A DNA stretch of 64,000 nt from Phoebastria nigripes (lineage: Eukaryota; Chordata; Aves; Procellariiformes; Diomedeidae). The DNA is taken from the NCBI GenBank assembly GCA_035582835.1, contig JAYKAV010002475.1, forward strand, positions 151,997 through 215,996. Reading direction: 5' to 3'. The position numbers and the translations under genes were made by a program. This document shows, piece by piece, positions 35,101 through 53,100 of the stretch (the first letter of the stretch is position 1; every line of letters starts with the position of its first letter). The notes under the pieces were generated by a model. It saw only the letters and a program-made list of their open reading frames with translations, had not been told where the DNA came from and ran no database searches.

Positions 35101-36431
35101 AAATTCTTTCCAGAATGAAGACAAAACTGTAGGAGTAAGTTAGAATCTAAGAATGCATAAACAAAAGACTGTATTTTTGACAGCTCTATATAGGAGATGC
35201 ATGAAGCATTTTTAGTCATCTGCCTATTAATAATCAAGTAAGCAGAATGTGAAGGGTATTTTTACTACTTAACCTGTAGAGAAGCTGAGACAATAAAAAT
35301 AACATAGCTATACACCAGCATGCATACAGCTAGAAAAATAATGATAAGTAGGGCAGGCAGGGGAAAATGCAAGTCATACCGATCACAGCAACTTATAACT
35401 CTTAAGTTAAAGAAGCCACTAAGCATAAATGCTCTAGCTGAGGCTCAGCCTGATGGGAGAGCAGAAGCAGGAGGTTAACATATTGTAACAACCACTTCAA
35501 GGGTGGCCAGGTGTCCTGGAGGTGACCTTTAGTTAGAGCTTTTTGGACTGGATTCTGAATGTATTCCCATGGGAGTTCCCCAGTAGTTTATTAACAGGAG
35601 TGGCAGTATCAGTGTCCTTGGAGTAGATGGTACATTTTGCCTGTTAAGGGAAAGGGGTAATTCTGCAGATATAGTCAGAAGGAAAAGTGATGTCATGACA
35701 GTGCTGTGATGTGTGAAAACAGCCAAGAGCATAACATAATAAAACTAATAAAAATAAAATATGTTTAGTAAAGTGCATGATGGAATTCAGAAAAAGCACG
35801 AACCCACCAATAATTACAACAGCCATTCTTCAAAACTTGTTCTTTTAGCTTTTCAAATACTTGACAATTTTCTCTTTGCAAGTTCTGCACTCCAGTCTCC
35901 TTTATGCATCTGAATCCTGATATAAAAAAAATCTAAATACCTTGTAAGCATATATTAAAATTTATACTACAGTTTTGTTTCAAATATTTTTTTTTTCTGT
36001 AAAGTTGGTCTATAATCTTATTTTCCTTTTCCACACTCACTTTATAAATTACATTTTCAAAGATTTTACAGAAAGGGGTCACTTAGTACAGCTTTGTTGT
36101 TGGTGGTCCAAACATGCAAAAAGAAAAGATCAGCCAACCAAACAAACATCATCAACATGCATTCTTCTTAATTTGCAAAATTATACAGTTTATTTAGTTN
36201 TTTTTTTTTTTTTTTTTTTCTTTCTTGAGCACCATCTGCAGTATTTCAACCATGTAAAATGCTGTTTAGTGCCATAGGGGGACTTACATAATTTGCTTTG
36301 AGTTTCCCTGAGAGTAGTACAAATGGTTTGTTGTGACATGTTTGATCAACTTAACTCCTACTATTTCATAAGACTAACATCAAACACAGTAAAAAAATTC
36401 TAGTCTTACTGTAATTTGGGTGAAGTTGAAG

Positions 36432-36514
36432 GAAAAAAAAAACCCTAACCTTAAAAAACAAAAAACAAAAAACAAAAAAGCAAACAAAAAACCCAAAAAA
36501 CAAACAAACAAAAA
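36432..36514. repeat. A-rich degenerate (AAAAAAC)n tract
   Basis: A-rich sequence has CAAAAAA and CAAA units. It includes a single AACCCTAACC, which is too short to be telomeric repeat. Confidence 0.85.
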
Positions 36515-38396
36515 CATTTGGACTAATACGTCTATAAAAAAAAATTTAATACTAAGTAAATCAGTCCACACTGAGAGCTTGTCTACCTGTGGCAGTTACT
36601 ACACAATAAGCTAGGATACAAATTTCTTGGACACAAGTTACTCTGCATAAAGTTCCCATGAAGAAGTGTCCTTACAGCAGAGTTAATCAGACTAACTATA
36701 GTAAAATCAACCGTCGACCTGAATTCTCTACAATCAACATGCTTACCTGTCTTTCACAGTAAGCTTTTGTGAATTATCTTTCACTTTTTAAAGGACAACC
36801 ACAATCATTTGGAGTATTCCTGGGAATTATTTGACAGACACTGATGTGCTACGTGCTACTAGGGCAATTTTTTTCATCTGCCAAAGGCACTACTTTCCAT
36901 GATTTTTTTCTTATCTCTTGAGAGATGCCAGGTCTCAACCTGAGGTTCTGGCAACACCTTTGGACAGGCCATGAAGTTACATCTTAAGCAGACAGTGTCC
37001 TGTATCATAATATGATGGAAGTAGAGATAAATGTNTATCATCTTGAAACGGAAGGGATTAAACTCTTCTGGGTTAAACAGAAAGATAACAATTAATTACA
37101 AAAAATCTCCTGTGGCAAAACTGAGTGATTAGCACGATGCATCTCTCAAAGGCAAGCAAGGGTGATCCTGTACCAAAAAGGAGCCTTTTAATGGTTATGC
37201 TAAAGTTCTGCATCATGCTTATAAGGATTACGCTTAATTAGTAAGAGTTTTTCGTGCTTTTTAAATGGCAGTGCTTGCTACACATGTCAAGTGGAACTAT
37301 TTGTTGGCAGTGGTAATAGTTCTGTTACTGTGTTTGTATTGATATTTTGGTATTGAAACATTACTAGAATAGAACCCACAGAGAAGTCATTCAATATGAA
37401 AACTTCATATTTCTTAGTTGTCTTGCTTTGTTTTCAGGGTTTTGTTGAAGTATATCCTTCAGCTGAATTTAGGAATAACTAAAACCATTTTCTTACCTTA
37501 ACAAAATACTACCCTACACTTTCAAGAACAGAATTTTCTTAACCCAAATCTTAAATAATAAGCTTTTCACTGAGGGTGGAGTTAATGTAAGCTGCTGTTT
37601 TCATTTGTATTGTTTGATGATATGCACAGTGTATTAGGTGTTTCCCAAAACACACAGAAGATATTAAAGATTTTCTTTTATGAAACTCACTGAATTTGGT
37701 AAGAAACAATCTAAAGACTGATCAATAACTCTGGTTCCTTAGGTTAAAAAAAACTCATATACAACATAGTTTTAGGAATTTGTCATGGAAAAGGCTCGAT
37801 TGTGTATTTAAATCCTACCTTCTCACTTCCGTCTAACAGACTTAAGCATCAAAAACTTAAGTGATATAAAATTAAGCTGGGCAACAAATAGTTTTCCTGA
37901 TAACCTAGAACTATATTCACATTGATCAAAAGTGTGACTCCTCAAAGTTTTAGTGCAAATTCATAGAAAATGGGCAAGAGAGAGAACAGCTGGTATTAGA
38001 CACTTAGGGCTGGCTCTTGAAAATGGGTTCTTCAGTTTCAAGCCAAGCAGGGACTTTTATCGTCACCTTCTTCCGTTCAGTAAATATCCTATACCGAGAT
38101 ATATGTGCATGTCCCTCTTTCTCCATCAGACAACCTGTTCTGGAAAGAAAGTTCTTTCCCAGCATATACTGTTAAAAATCATATGTTCCCACAGAAGATT
38201 TCAGATTCCACAATTACCAAATTCACTCTGCAATCCATCAAGACCTTAGATAATAATAATGTATAGTTTACATTTTCAGAAAGTTCTAGATGTAAAATTC
38301 TACATTAAGCTAAGCACTGACCAAATCAACTTGCATATTCTTTTCAAGAATTAGGTAAATGCTTTCCAGTTTATCTCAGATGGCTGGCTTTCTCTG

Positions 38397-38434
38397 CCTG
38401 CAGCTATGAATGCACCCTGCAGCTATGAATCCAC
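38397..38434. repeat. 19-bp tandem duplication
   Basis: CCTGCAGCTATGAATGCAC is followed head to tail by a copy with one G-to-C change. Confidence 0.9.
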
Positions 38435-41400
38435 AGAGGATTTCCAAACTGCTGTCTCACAGGATGCAAGTGTTCTGATAAAAATAGCATCATGAAATTA
38501 ATATTATAGACAGAGACAGATGATGAACTGCATTTATAAAACAAAAAATTGTTTCTGCCTATGTTATACCAAGTATGTCTGAAAATTAAGTAAGGCAGTA
38601 TTTAAAGTTTTACTTAATTTGTTTATTTACTTTAAATCAAAACTTCCTAAAAAGATTTCTTCCAAGGCAAATGTTTCTGCTACCACAAGGTCATCAAAGA
38701 ATACACATGGTTGCATGCAGTGCAATTATATTCATGCTGTGCAGGGTCACTAACACAAATTTTAATACATGGAAAATATTTTTGCTAAAAGCAGTAATCC
38801 AGTTTTAACTTTAACCAAAAATTTATGACTTAAATCTACCCCACAACTGATATGAACTGGCCCAACACTATATAAGCTTTTCAGTCATCTTTAACCAAAA
38901 TAATTGATTGGCTGTAAGTAAGATGAGAAGATCACAACCATTACAAGAGATTGAAGAAGGACATAGGGAGCTATGCATGTCATTTTTGACATGTAACAAA
39001 ATGTTTGGAGAAAACAAAAATGTTTTAGAGGCTTCTGTTCTAAATAAATACTTTGTTATTTACACCATATGTGTTTTATTATGGTGAAACTGAAAATATT
39101 AATAAAATTTACTGATTTAGTATCAACCAGATTGAAAAACAAACACTGTATGGGCATTTTGAATTTCATACATATTACTACTCTTTTAAAGTTTTGGGTT
39201 TGTTTTTTTTCTTTACTTTTGAGCAGCACAAATCAATCAGGTTTGAAGTGCTAAGACAAAAATATTAGAAGCACAATTCTCTAATGTTACCCATAGTGGA
39301 TTGCTTCAGAAAACGTATTTCTAGTACAATAACACTACCCACAATTGTTCTAATTTTTGTTTTTAATGCACCAGATCTTCCATCTGATCTGACTAACAGA
39401 GGATGAATTTGCATTGATGCCACCTTTGCTTCCAACTGCAAGTTAAATGATACAATATCTCTTACTGCTATTCAATTAGACCTGCTCTGCAAAGGTATGA
39501 AGAATCCTCCTGTGACAATGTGTTGCCGTTAGAGCTCATCTGTGTCTGCTTTGCTGGAATCCATAGNGCAGGCTGTAACATCACTCAAGAAAACATGATC
39601 TTTTGTCCAAGAGGGAGAGAAAAGAAAAAGAAATGGGTCCTAATTATAACATTTTAGATAAAAAATACAGACAGAGGACTAAAAAATCTGTAACTGAAAA
39701 GATCAAAAGACAGAGGACAGATGTTCAGGATCCCTGTTATACACCAGTCTGCAGTATTTCATCAAAATCATTATTATCATTATCCTTAATGACCACCTTC
39801 AAGGAAAGTGTAAGAGGCATGTCTTCTCAATTCTTATTCCTTTCCAGTTGAGCAGAACATTTCACTGTTATATCTGTTGGTTTCCATTTTTTTTCTACAG
39901 AGGTTCTGCTTTAAATAAATGCTTTTGTTCTCAGGTCTACTACTAGAGTCAATGCCATCTATTCCATTCCATCTTATTCAAGGAATGATGATTCTTTTTT
40001 TTTGTGGTCACATACTTTCCCCAAATTATTTTTTCCAGTTATGATGTCTTAATTTCTCATGTATTTACTTAAGTCAGCTCAAAATTACCCACATTCACAT
40101 TCAGAGAAATGTCATAGAATATTATTTATGACAGAAACACAAAATTTGGAAATTTATTTTACTAGAGAGAATTACCAGCACAACTTTTTTCCTTTCCAAT
40201 TTTCACATTTCACTTCTGTGTCTTACAAGGAATGTGAGCTACATTTGGACCCCTGTAGATTTTTGTGAGGAATCTTGAGTTATAGGGGAGGGGAGCTGAG
40301 TAGAGTACATGAAATTCAAATTTCCATTCAGGCTTGTCTGTGACAATAGGTTTATATGGAATTAAGTAGCTAAGCCAACTTATACACTCTTTGGAGTAAG
40401 AAATGGTATAATTATTTCTAGCAGCTATTAAACGTTGATTAAACTGAATTTCTTTAATGAGTTTACCTTTTCCTCTCACTTATTTTTAGTATTAGTGTCC
40501 ATTAAGAACACCTTCAAATACAATTACTGTCACTTCTCCTATTTTAGAAACACCAACATCATTTTACATTCATTAACTCTGACATTTACTATCTGAATAA
40601 ATCAAGGACAGCCAGGACAATAAAAAGGCCAGTAACATAGTTGTGGCACCACAGAACTCATCATGGGCTTCAAAACCTTAGAAATTGAGAAAATATTTGG
40701 TGGAGAGCCAATGCCAATCTCTTTGCTGCATCAGCTCTGCTGTTAGAAGTGTTCAAGACCAATTTTAAAGTGACTGTGTNATAGCTGTAATGGTTGACCA
40801 GACGTATAAAGGACAAAATTGCTGACCTGCAGACCAGCTGTCTAAATGACTTCATCAATTAGTTGTAGGACCACAGTTTTTGTTTAAATCTGGGGGGTGG
40901 GGAGAAAGATATACTCTTAAACATGTCGGTGATTTAATCAGGGTAACTGAGATCTCTCCCATCATGTGACACTTAAGAATGCAGTCTTTCCACCAAAATA
41001 GTGAACTACTCTCCAGACAATTAAGATGATGTTACATTAGTAGAAAAATAACCATGGCAGTCCTACTATTATTAGTTGATTCTAGCTAAATGCAGATGAC
41101 CTGGTAAAAGTGTTTATATGGTTATTAAGCACCACTGTGCTTTCTGTTGTGAGTGTTCTAGCTCCAGAAAATTGCATAAACATTGCATTGCGTGAGAAAT
41201 CGTAGTAAACCAAACGCTGTGTAAGTCCTTGAGTTACAAAGTTAACTATACAGAGGTTAGCAAATACTTAAAATTGTTCTCCTCATCGTACAGATTGCAG
41301 AGAGAACTCTCAAAAGTATAAATGACATTTCCTGACACATCGGGCCAAGCTGATGGTAGTTGGCTAGCAGACTGAAGTGTGAAAAGGTGAATGGAAAAAA

Positions 41401-43636
41401 TTATGTAAAATTTGAGGCTGCAGAACATGCCTTCAGACAAATTAAATTCAATAGGAAATGCAAATTCAGCATCTCTCAGTCGATGCTACACACAACATAG
41501 TGTTGAATCCCATGTTATCACATTCCATGAATTGATCCAGTTCTTCAAAAATAAACTCTTACTACAGTTGGCACAAAACATTTTTAATTACCTTTTGATA
41601 TGGATTACACAGGTAACCACATGATGCTCTTTCAGTATGGTACTATCTGTGTCAACAGTCACTGCAATTACTGAGAAATAGAGGAACTCATAGGGAGTGA
41701 GTGATCATAAGAAATTAATATTTCATGCTGACATGACACATAAATATCTTCCAACTTCTGTGAGAAATCACATTAGTGTCATAGTAAGAACAAAAAAAAA
41801 AAAGCATAAATGAGGTATCAAGAACAGACAGAAAGAAAAAGGAAGGAAAAAAGAAAGAAAAAAAGATTTTAAGAAATAACATTTCTTTTAATACTTCTCT
41901 ACCAAAAGTGGGGTATTTTTGTAACACAAGCTATCTTTTACATATAAAATTTCTATTCTTTTTCTTTGAGAAAAAAAGATTTTAATTTTTTTAAAAGCAT
42001 AGTGTTTTTCTGTGACATTTATTTTGCAAGGTAAGATCATATGAATACCAAAATCCAGCAATTTATAAGGTGTCATTAGCTACAGCAATCACAGTCATGT
42101 TTGTTAGTCAGGTGTAATTACTAGCTTGTATCAGCTGATAAGATAGAGATGGACTGAGAAGTAGTGAGCAATGTTTGTGAGATATCTTCTCAGGATCTGC
42201 CTCCCTTGACACATGCCTTACCTAGAACTTTGTGCAGCCTTGCTCCAGGCAGGTTTTAGGATGTCAGGCCAAAAGGTCAACCCCAGAACAAGTATGCAGA
42301 GTCCATTGTGTGGACACACAAATGTGGGCCAGAGCCTAAGAGTCAGAGGCACAAGTGCTGGACTTTGTACTATGTTGAAATGTTAAACACTCAGAAGCTT
42401 AGTACGCTTAGCCTTGAGTACGCTTCACTGCTCACAAGGCTATGGGATCAAGTCAAGATGACAAGGAATATAGATGAAGTATAACTTACCCAGAGGGAAA
42501 GCCTTGTGGCCACCATTTCTTTCTCACCTTCCAGATACCAAACACCCTGACTATTTGTGGCTGGATATAGAGTAAAGGGCATCACTTAAGTCACAAAACT
42601 TAAGTTTCATAAGTCAATTTTTTCTATGCCCCAGTACGCTTGGTGACATCAAAGGTTTCTTACATTTGCTCCTGCAATTGGATATCTTTTTTTGCTGTTA
42701 TCCTTTCATGTGATATCAAAGTCAATGAAATTTGCTCCCCTTTGTGAAAGTGTCCTAAGAAGTTCCATCACAGATACTAAATAAATGTACAGAGACTATT
42801 TGGCACTGAATATCATTTCAGCTTAATCTTTGTGTTGTTTGTAATATAGCTTTCTATTAATGGACTATTTGATAAAGCAAGTTTCATTAAGAACACTATA
42901 TAGGGAAATACAAGACTTAGAAAGTGATGATACTTCTACTTTGTGAAGAAAAAACTAAGGAGAAATTTAGACTGTTTACATGCACGTTTGATATGATCGC
43001 CTTAAATCCTGCATTTGTTTTCTGCTATACAGTCTGATGGACACAAAGGCAGAGCTAAAGAGTTCTGTGTAAGCTCCTCATCCATTATTCTATTAGTATA
43101 AGATCTAGCTCCCCAGAGAAGTCACTACTAATGCTAACCTGGAGACTGCGAGCTCAATTCAAAAATACATTGCAATAAATGTGATACAGAAAAAATGCAT
43201 TACAATAGAAGGAAGAACTTCATGTATGTATTTCCTCAGTGTTTTCTTCTTCATTTTTTCCTGTCATTCTTACTTTCTCATGTAGTTTAGATGAGGGATA
43301 GAGATATATCTGTGGCTAAGAAAACCAAGGAGGTTTGTTAAAATCTTAAGCAACATTGCAAACACTATTACAGTTTTTATCACTGATAGCTCAACGTTAC
43401 TGAATTTTCTTCTAGCACCTTGTTTCTTAATTCTCCCACTAATATGGACATCACTCCCTTTTTTAAAAATTACAGGTATTTTGCTATAAATGTTCAGCCC
43501 TTAAGTGTTCATTGAATTCCCAATTTTTCATAAAAATAGAGCAAGGCTAATAATTTCCAATAATTTCAAATAAAACCGACCAATATTGTTTGGAGGTTAT
43601 AGAAGTGCTAAACTCAAAGCTTCAAAAACATAATCA

Positions 43637-46234
<2,598 letters not shown>

Positions 46235-47152
46235 ATAGAATCATAGAATCATAGAATCGTTTAGGTTGGAAAAGACCCCTGAGATCATCAAGTCCAATCA
46301 TTAACCTAACACTGCCAAGTCCACCATTAAACCATGTCCCTAAGCACCATGTCTACACATCTTTTAAATACCTCCACAGATGGTGACTCAATCACTTCCC
46401 TCGGCAGCCTGTTCCAGTGTTTGATAACCCTTTCGGTGAAGAAATTTTTCCTAATGTCCAATCTAAACCTCCCCTGGCGCAACTTGAGGCCATTTCCTCT
46501 CATCCTATTGCTAGTTACTTGGGAGAAGAGACCGACACCCACCTCGCTACAACCTCCTTTCAGGTAGTTGTAGAGCGCGACAAGGTCTCCCCCAGCCTCC
46601 TTTTCTCCAGGCTAAACAACTCCGGTTCCCTCAGCCGCTCCTCATAAGACTTGTTCTCCAGACCCTTCACCAGCTTCACTGCTCTTCTTTGGACACGCTC
46701 CAGCACCTCAATGTCGTTCTTGTCGTGAGGGGCCCAAACAGTATTCGAGGTGTGGCCTCACCAGTGCCATGTACAAAGGGACGATCACTTCCCTAGTCCC
46801 GCTAGCCACCCTATTTCTGATACAAACCAGGATGCCATTGGCTTTCTTGGCCACCTGGGCACACTGCTGGCTCATATTCAGCTGGCTGTCAACCAGCACC
46901 CCCAGGTCCTTTTCCGCCAGGCAGCTTTCCAGCCACTCTTCCCCAAGCCTGTAGCGTTGCATGGGGTTGTTGTGGCCGAAGTGCAGGACCTGGCACTTGG
47001 CCTTGTTGAACCTCATACAATTGGCCTTGGCCCATCGATCCAGCCCGTCCAGATCCCTCTGCAGAGCCTTCCTATGCTTGAGCAGATCAATAATCCCACC
47101 CAACTTGGTGTTGTCTGCAAACTTACTGACGGTGCACTCAATCCCCTCATCA
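46235..47152 (-). mobile_element. CR1 LINE, 5'-truncated, ORF2 RT C-terminus to 3' end
   Basis: Read on the minus strand, the element starts just before the reverse-transcriptase catalytic motif, here FADN (Asn codon 47110-47112) instead of FADD. It continues [45 protein letters not shown] and [14 protein letters not shown] short deletion near 46740 shifts the frame, and the C-terminus reads [16 protein letters not shown] and [14 protein letters not shown]. It ends in the 3' UTR and the terminal microsatellite at 46235-46258. About 918 bp remains of an element normally several kb long. It is less decayed than the other CR1 fragments, so relatively young, but inactive. Confidence 0.97.
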
Positions 47153-50100
47153 TATTGGCTTTTGCTTTTATCCCTCCCTTTAATAAAACAAGAGAAGTCC
47201 AATACTATAAAATATCCAGCATGTTGGAAAGCTGTTATTTTCCAAATAAAAGGAAGAATAGGAGATGTGTCATTTATATATTGAGAAGATGTATAATTTA
47301 AACTCTGATTCTGCATACTGACTTTGTCTGCCAACTTCCCTGTCTTAGAGAATCCTATTGCTGGACTGGGTTGTATGACAAGAATTTAAAGAAGGCCTTT
47401 TCCTTTGCATACACACAGTTCCCAACAAAATCTGAGATGATATGTGAGGAACACAGAATTAGGTCCTATTATTTTCTCACTCCTAGTTGCAAGCAGCTGG
47501 AAATGTTATCCTAGGTGACTGCTGGATCAGTCCTCAGTGAACACAAGAAAACATAACTTATAACATAATATAAAATAACATAAAATAACATGAAATAACA
47601 TAATAAAAAAGCTTATTTTTTAATATTTTACATCTTCCAGTACAAAGCTCTGTCTGGGTAGAAAGTGATTAAAGTAGTCTTGAATTGAAAAAAATCTTGC
47701 AGAATATATGTTACAGATAAAATTAAGTAGAATAATTCAGGCAGTAATGGGGAAGCCATGTTGAAATCCATTATATTTTAAATACTGTGTGAGATCTTTA
47801 TCATTCTTCTACTCTGATATCTGCTCTTTTTTTGGTCAAAACAATATTTATAAAGTGACTATTATCCTGTTTTTAAAAGAAAATGAAATTAACACATTTT
47901 GTCAAGTAGATGAAATGCAAAAACAGAATGAAAACAAATCACCCCAAATATATATTTACAGTTTTTCCTTTCTCCAAGAACTTTATTCTCCTATTGAGGT
48001 GTGTTAATTCACAATTAATCTTGCCAGTGTGACTGTGTAAAACACCAGAAAGTTTAAATGTATGCTATCACATATCATAGTACCACTTAGCTGGGGCCAC
48101 TATCCTTAATTTTAAGATTAATTTTAATTATATTAAGTAAGATTTAACTCTATATTTTCCTTTTCCACATGTTTATTTTGATTCTAATGCAAGTAATACT
48201 GCTTATTGTCTTGATACTACACTTAGAATTTCCATTGACAGTGTCATTGTTTGATCTAGCAAGAAAACACTGCATTTGACTTTGCCAAGTTTTACTTCCT
48301 TGAACTCTACCATCTGCCTTCTGAAACATTCCAGTAACATAAACACCTGCAATAAGTCCCTTAATCATCTAAGGATCAAGTAGAACCCACACATTCCTTT
48401 CTTTCAACCCTTTACAGACTGGCTATTTTTTTAATCCTTCGATTTGACCAGTCTGTTTTAGTTTAATTTCGCTGGCATTGCTGTGGAAGTCTTCTGTGAA
48501 TTTCTGTCATTTGGAACTGCCTGCCTGCAAAATGCCATATCACCTCTTTTGAAATTTCATCAGAAAATGTGTTTTCTGCCTCAGATAGATCTTTGAATCC
48601 CTTTAGCCTTCAGTTAGCATTCAACACTCATAGAATTTTTAAGGTTTCAGTTTGTAAGTAAAAGCTTACATAAAATAAAGTAGAATTGAACCTGCTATAT
48701 TTCTGCATCTCACATTGCATTTTTACTCATTTCCAATCCATGTCATTGTGGAAAAATGATTTAATATCATAACAATAACTCTAATAAGTAAAGGAGAAGG
48801 AAGACTGAAAGTCTCAATGAAAGCAGGGTGACTGTATTGCTATATTCAATTTTTACCTCTACTTTCTAGTAGAAACAAAAGCCAATTGGTCATATTTGGA
48901 AGGTGCTTTCCATCACCTATTCAGAGGTAGTATTTTTGCTACTTTTTAGAATTCTTTTGGTAGCAGCAGAAATCATTTTATGGCATGACTTAATGCAAAG
49001 TGTAGTGTCAGAAATTTCTGAACTGTCAGGATACAAGAACAAGTATGAATAAGTGTTATTATGAATTTCATAGTACTGACATTCTCTCAAAACTACAATA
49101 TACATGGAAAATGCTCTTGCATGTAATATTGGATCCTCAGGAAAAAAAAAAAAAANAACTATGTAAAAAGATTAATATTTTTCTACTTCTTAGTGAATAG
49201 AAACTTTTGCCACTTATTGAAAATTGATGAAATCTAGGAGAAGAAAATTCTAAATAGTTAAAATTTTTCTCAATCTTTTTTTTTTCTCCCAGTGCTATGT
49301 AGTAGCTTTGTGTAGTAGTTATTGCAGAGCCTTGTGACACCTATGAAATATAAATGTAATAATCAGGACAAAATAAATTGTCTTGCCTTGAAGCGGAGTG
49401 TAAGTTTCCTAAGGTGGCACAACTAAAACCAGTATTTCATAATACCGTTATGACACAGGCAGACACAATTTTACATAAGTACATGATCACCAAAGGAGCA
49501 AATAAATGATATTGAATGCATTTCAATGGTAAAAAAAATTATATTGTATGACTCTGTCACTGAAATGAGGTCTTACTGGAGACTGAAGAACCTCAACATT
49601 TCTCACACTCTACTTTGATGAGATTTACATACTGCATCTGATTTGAGACCTTGAGAATCAAGAACCCAAGTGGTTAATGGGGTGGAGGGGGGAGGGGTAG
49701 GAGTGAAAAGAATGGAAGTTTTCCACTCTGTAAGTCTAGCGTATTTTACATATTTTGGAGTTTTTTATTGAATTGCTCAGGGGTTCTTATCCTCCACCCT
49801 CCTTACACCACTAACATTAGTAAATGAAAACTAAAAAATAAGTGGTATTATTTCAGCTTTCAACTCCTTTTCACACTACTGCAAGCTGCACCTTTAAATA
49901 AGGGTGGATTGCGCACACTTGCCTTTTTACCAATATGGAAAAAAATGAAAGAAATATTATAGTACTCCAAACTGGTTGATGGATGTGGTAGTTTTCTCTG
50001 TAATGGAATGCTTATTTGTCATGTGGCTGTGTGGCAAATGAGTATAAGTAGTACCTTGTTCCTAAAATGACTGATAGGAACCTAAAAGGTCTGTTTGTCA

Positions 50101-53100
50101 CACTTTGTTTGCTACAAACAAGATAGATAAGAGGCTTGTGGATCAGCCCTTTGCATACAAAGACAGATTAATGTTTCCATCAGTATATGTGTACTTTAAA
50201 AAAAAAAAAAAAATCTACAGCTGTTAGTTTTCTTTTTAAAGAACATGGAAGAATTACATAAAAGTATCCTGATGATGTTATTGGCAAAAGCAAGAACTGC
50301 TTTATTTTCCACTTCTTTCTGTGTGTTGAGAACAGTAAGAAAGACTGAAACAGAATGAGTATGTTACATCAAGCTATGTCTTAACTTGAAACTATTCCAC
50401 AGATATTTTTCCACATCTTGTTATTATTCCACATCTTGCAATTAAGGCAACACTTCAACATTTTGAAGTTGTCAGTTTGGTTGTGCGCTTTTTTTTTTTT
50501 TAAAGTGATGATTGCAGAGTAACACAGTTTGTCACATAGTGCTAAGCATGAAACCGAAAGGTCATCTACATATTTATGGAAAAATAAAACAAACAAATAA
50601 AAAAAACAAGATGAAAATACAGTGATATAAGCTAGATGTAAAAAAAAAGTAATTGTATGATCACTGTCTTGAACATTTGTTTTAATTTCACTGTCTTCAA
50701 GATCAGAGAAATTGGTCATTTTTTCTGCATGATATAGTATTTTAAAACTGCATATTAGATTTGAATTCATTTAGCATAGAGAAGATATATATGCATTTCT
50801 TCAATTTTATGTTTTCAAAAAATGAAATTTAAAGCATAGATTTATTTTTCTTTTTAAATCAAGGGGGTATATTGAAGTTCAGCAGCTATAAGCTTTTTCT
50901 GGGAACAAATGGTGAGATCCTGATCTTTGAATACTAGTCAACTCTTAACTTTTTCCCTTACGCAGGAAAACAAAACTTACAGTTTTATCCCTTCCCATCT
51001 CTATTAGTTTAATTTTCTTTTTGCTTACTAAAAGTGGTAAATTTTATGTTAAATAATATCAGGGCATGTGGGTATACAATCTTAACATTAAAGAAGCATT
51101 TTTATTTTTATATTCCACATTTTTCCAGTGTCTTCCAAGAGAAAAAAACATATTTTGGTTTTTAATAATTCAAATAGTGAATCAAATGAACTCTCTACAA
51201 CTGAGTTTTGCTATAAATATATCTAGAATCAAAACTGATATCTCCTCATTTGTGGGTATTTCACTACCTCTGAATTCCCTCTGAGGATAAAGGTGAAGAT
51301 ATACGTTTTCTTCTTGCCACACTGCTTTCTGCATTTCTGTTTCAAAATAGCCAATGAGTAGAAACCATAAGAACAAGGATGTGGAAACTTTCATTAATAG
51401 CAGGACAGCACTCAGACCCTCCAAAAAGTAATCCATGAAAGGGATGCTGTGAAGTTAGAGAATAATTTTTCTAAGAGAAATGTTGTACATGTAAGATAAT
51501 AATATGCTCCTTTTAATCAGAACAATAAAATCTTTCAGCCTAGAACTTAATATTTTAGCAACTTTTCCAGAATACCTACAGTAATGTAAATATTTGTTCC
51601 ATACATTTAATCAATAGGATGTCCAGGTTAGCTTTATGTTTTGGTTTAGGTTCAGGGGTGTTTTTAACATACTTATCTGCAAAAAGTTTGTTTATGGTCG
51701 AGGATCAGTTCATGTCTTCTTTACCAAATGCTTTACACAATCATTTCAACTGAATCAGTGTTCAGTGGGTGTAAACAGCACTCCCAATTATTTTACAGTC
51801 AAGGCAAACGTTATGACAAATTACTGCAAAAAAATCCCCTGCTTAGAGAAGCATGCATGTTTACCATCATATCACAAGACACAACCTTCATTCGTTTTAA
51901 GGTAAACTTTTGCCCTTTCCATAACTCTTTCATGACCTTAAAATGTCATCACAAGAGTGTCCACACTTTGTGTTTAATTTATCACAATGACATCTGGCAC
52001 AGAGCTTGCTCATAGCATCTAACCACCTGGCACAAAGAGTTCAATAACAGCACACAATTATCCATAATTTATCAATATTTATTCTTTATTTTTCTCCTTC
52101 CTCTTCACCTGTCAGGGAGCAAGAAAAATTTCTTTGGTTGCATGAATACAACCATACATACATGCTTGTACATTTAACCCTATTTTGTGAGGAGCTCCAT
52201 CTGAAATAGACTACTACTTTTCTCCTTCCTCTCTGACTAGTAATAGTGGTCTGCACAGGGAGGGAAATAGGGGAAAACTGTGTTGGCAGGCTATGAGAAG
52301 AAAGAAAATGACCATTTCATCCATATATATGTACAGATTGGTTTGGAAAAAGCACAGACTATATCTCTAGCCTGTATTATTTTTCTGTACCCCTATTCTG
52401 GGGTGGACATCTTCACTCAAGGCCACTCAAGGACAGCTGAAAATGAGTCAATATGACAGTGTGGTTTAAGCCCTAAAAATAGTATCACATGTGCATGTGT
52501 GTGACAGACAGTGTTATCACGGCAAAAAACAATGTAAGTGCTAGGATCTAAACAGATCCACAGGCTTCATTGTCCCTTTCTGCTACTGTCCTGTTCCAGT
52601 ATTTCTGGACCTAAAATCAAAACAGAAACTCTTGAATTTGCAATTGCAAAAGTTTAAAAAAAAAAACCTCAAAATGTTTTCTTGTTTGAAAAATTCATTT
52701 CTGACCCTTCCTACTGCAACAGGAATGGAATTTATTAAAAATGAAAAACACCTTAAAAGAGGCATGATTAGTCAATTGTTGAAAATATACTTACTAAATA
52801 TTATTACAGCTTTTATGATGTGATTTTTTTCTAGTATCTAAATTTAATCTCCACTAGCATTTGTTCTTTATCTAGCTAGTATTTAATCTCCAAAGCTTAA
52901 TGGTGAGGCTTTATTCAAAAGCAATCACAGCTTTGGATAGTTAAAAACAGAATTAGTATTACCCTTTGATTCTCACTGAGACAAAAATAAAAATGTATAC
53001 CCCAATTGTGTGTATCAGACTTCATAGGGCTGTCTGATGCTTTATGATATTTTATGTAACCAGTGAAGAAAAACATTATCCAAAACCAACAATGTTATTT

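Noticed and set aside
36441..36450. Telomere-like AACCCTAACC
   Set aside because: Only about one and a half units within an A/C-rich low-complexity tract.
42595..42615. Short inverted/direct motif ACTTAAG...ACTTAAG
   Set aside because: ACTTAAGT is itself palindromic and AT-rich; two nearby copies are not significant alone.
46750..47301. 183-codon plus-strand frame
   Set aside because: Antisense shadow of the CR1 ORF2 on the minus strand.
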